DNA of 6,207 nucleotides from NCBI GenBank assembly GCA_938009335.1, contig CALLHT010000168.1, forward strand, positions 1 through 6,207, given 5' to 3'. A program made the translations under genes and the position numbers. Origin of the DNA: an uncultured Rhizobiaceae group bacterium (lineage in GTDB: Bacteria > Pseudomonadota > Alphaproteobacteria > Rhizobiales > Rhizobiaceae). Within the stretch, counting starts at the first letter, position 1. Each line of letters opens with the position of its first letter. The notes under the pieces were generated by a model. It saw nothing but the letters and a program-made list of their open reading frames with translations. It made no database searches and had not been told where the DNA came from. Below, piece after piece: positions 5,929-6,207 of the stretch.

Positions 5929-6207
5929 ATGCGACTCGACATTAAAGGTCCAAGCGCACTATTGCGCCGATTGCGGTCTGTTATGGCAGAACCGCTGGAA
6001 CCACAAACCCGTCTCGATACAATTGTTCGAGATATTGCAGCAAGTGTGGATGCTGAGGTGTGTTCTGCTTATGTGTTGCGGGCCGATGGACTTCTTGAAC
6101 TTTATGCAACCCAGGGCCTTAACGCTGAATCGGTTCACGTGTCCGTGTTGCGCATCGGTCAGGGCTTGGTTGGGACCATTGCGGCAAGCGCTCGGCATCT
6201 GAACTTG
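5929..6207 (+). CDS. ptsP: Phosphoenolpyruvate-protein phosphotransferase PtsP (enzyme I-Ntr), N-terminal part
   Basis: Only the first 93 codons are in the window, and the frame runs off the end without a stop. The translation begins MRLDIKGPSALLRRLRSVMA and continues with EPLEPQTRLDTIVRDIAASV, then EVCSAYVLRADGLLELYATQ, GLNAESVH and LRIGQGLVGTIAASARHLNL. This is the start of the GAF domain of nitrogen-PTS enzyme I. The full protein, usually about 750 residues, would continue with HPr-like-binding, phospho-His and PEP-utilising domains. PtsP autophosphorylates from PEP and passes phosphate to NPr and EIIA-Ntr. In some Alphaproteobacteria its GAF domain senses glutamine. The ATG at 5929 gives the usual alphaproteobacterial N-terminus but has only a weak ribosome site; a nearby ATG at 5913 is out of frame and stops after 10 codons. 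The 56-bp gap after lysC suggests possible co-transcription. Confidence 0.9.
   Translation, partial: MRLDIKGPSALLRRLRSVMAEPLEPQTRLDTIVRDIAASVDAEVCSAYVLRADGLLELYATQGLNAESVHVSVLRIGQGLVGTIAASARHLNL

Overview
The window (6207 bp, roughly half G+C) looks like chromosomal DNA of an alphaproteobacterium. The main evidence is the divergent pair ubiG (minus) and lysC (plus) followed by ptsP, an arrangement familiar from rhizobia-like and related Alphaproteobacteria. The N-termini of LysC (MARLVMKFGG) and PtsP (VMAEPLEPQ) are also typical of that class. I cannot name a genus. I see no rRNA, tRNA, CRISPR array, insertion sequence or phage gene.

Layout. (1) Positions 1-1749 hold two plus-strand genes of the YceI/cytochrome b561 type. 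The first is the C-terminal part of a YceI-family lipid-binding protein, cut by the window edge and followed by an intrinsic terminator. The second is a 421-residue fusion of a four-helix cytochrome b561, a fifth membrane helix, a His/Asp-rich linker and a C-terminal YceI domain. (2) Positions 1750-1849 are a convergent gap with a hairpin terminator. (3) Positions 1850-3711 hold a divergent pair: a cysteine hydrolase of the isochorismatase superfamily with a twin-arginine-type signal (minus), and an AraC-family regulator with an N-terminal cupin-like sensor domain (plus). The 125-bp gap between them carries a near-perfect 12-bp direct repeat, a candidate operator. (4) Positions 3720-6207 hold the conserved core: ubiG (minus), lysC (plus) and the first 93 codons of ptsP (plus). 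The ubiG leader contains an 8-bp-arm inverted repeat.

How the genes may work together. YceI proteins bind polyisoprenoids or quinones, b561 cytochromes exchange electrons with membrane quinol, and UbiG performs O-methylations in ubiquinone synthesis, so much of the window touches quinone biology. These genes are in separate transcription units, so the link is thematic and not an operon. The hydrolase and AraC regulator look like a small regulated module lying between the two sections. LysC commits aspartate to the lysine/threonine/methionine/DAP branch, and PtsP starts the nitrogen phosphotransferase relay; they are 56 bp apart with no visible terminator and may be co-transcribed.

I found no clearly new multi-gene system. 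The most notable items are the b561-TM-YceI fusion, the apparently exported cysteine hydrolase with its candidate AraC operator, and the start-site details of lysC.
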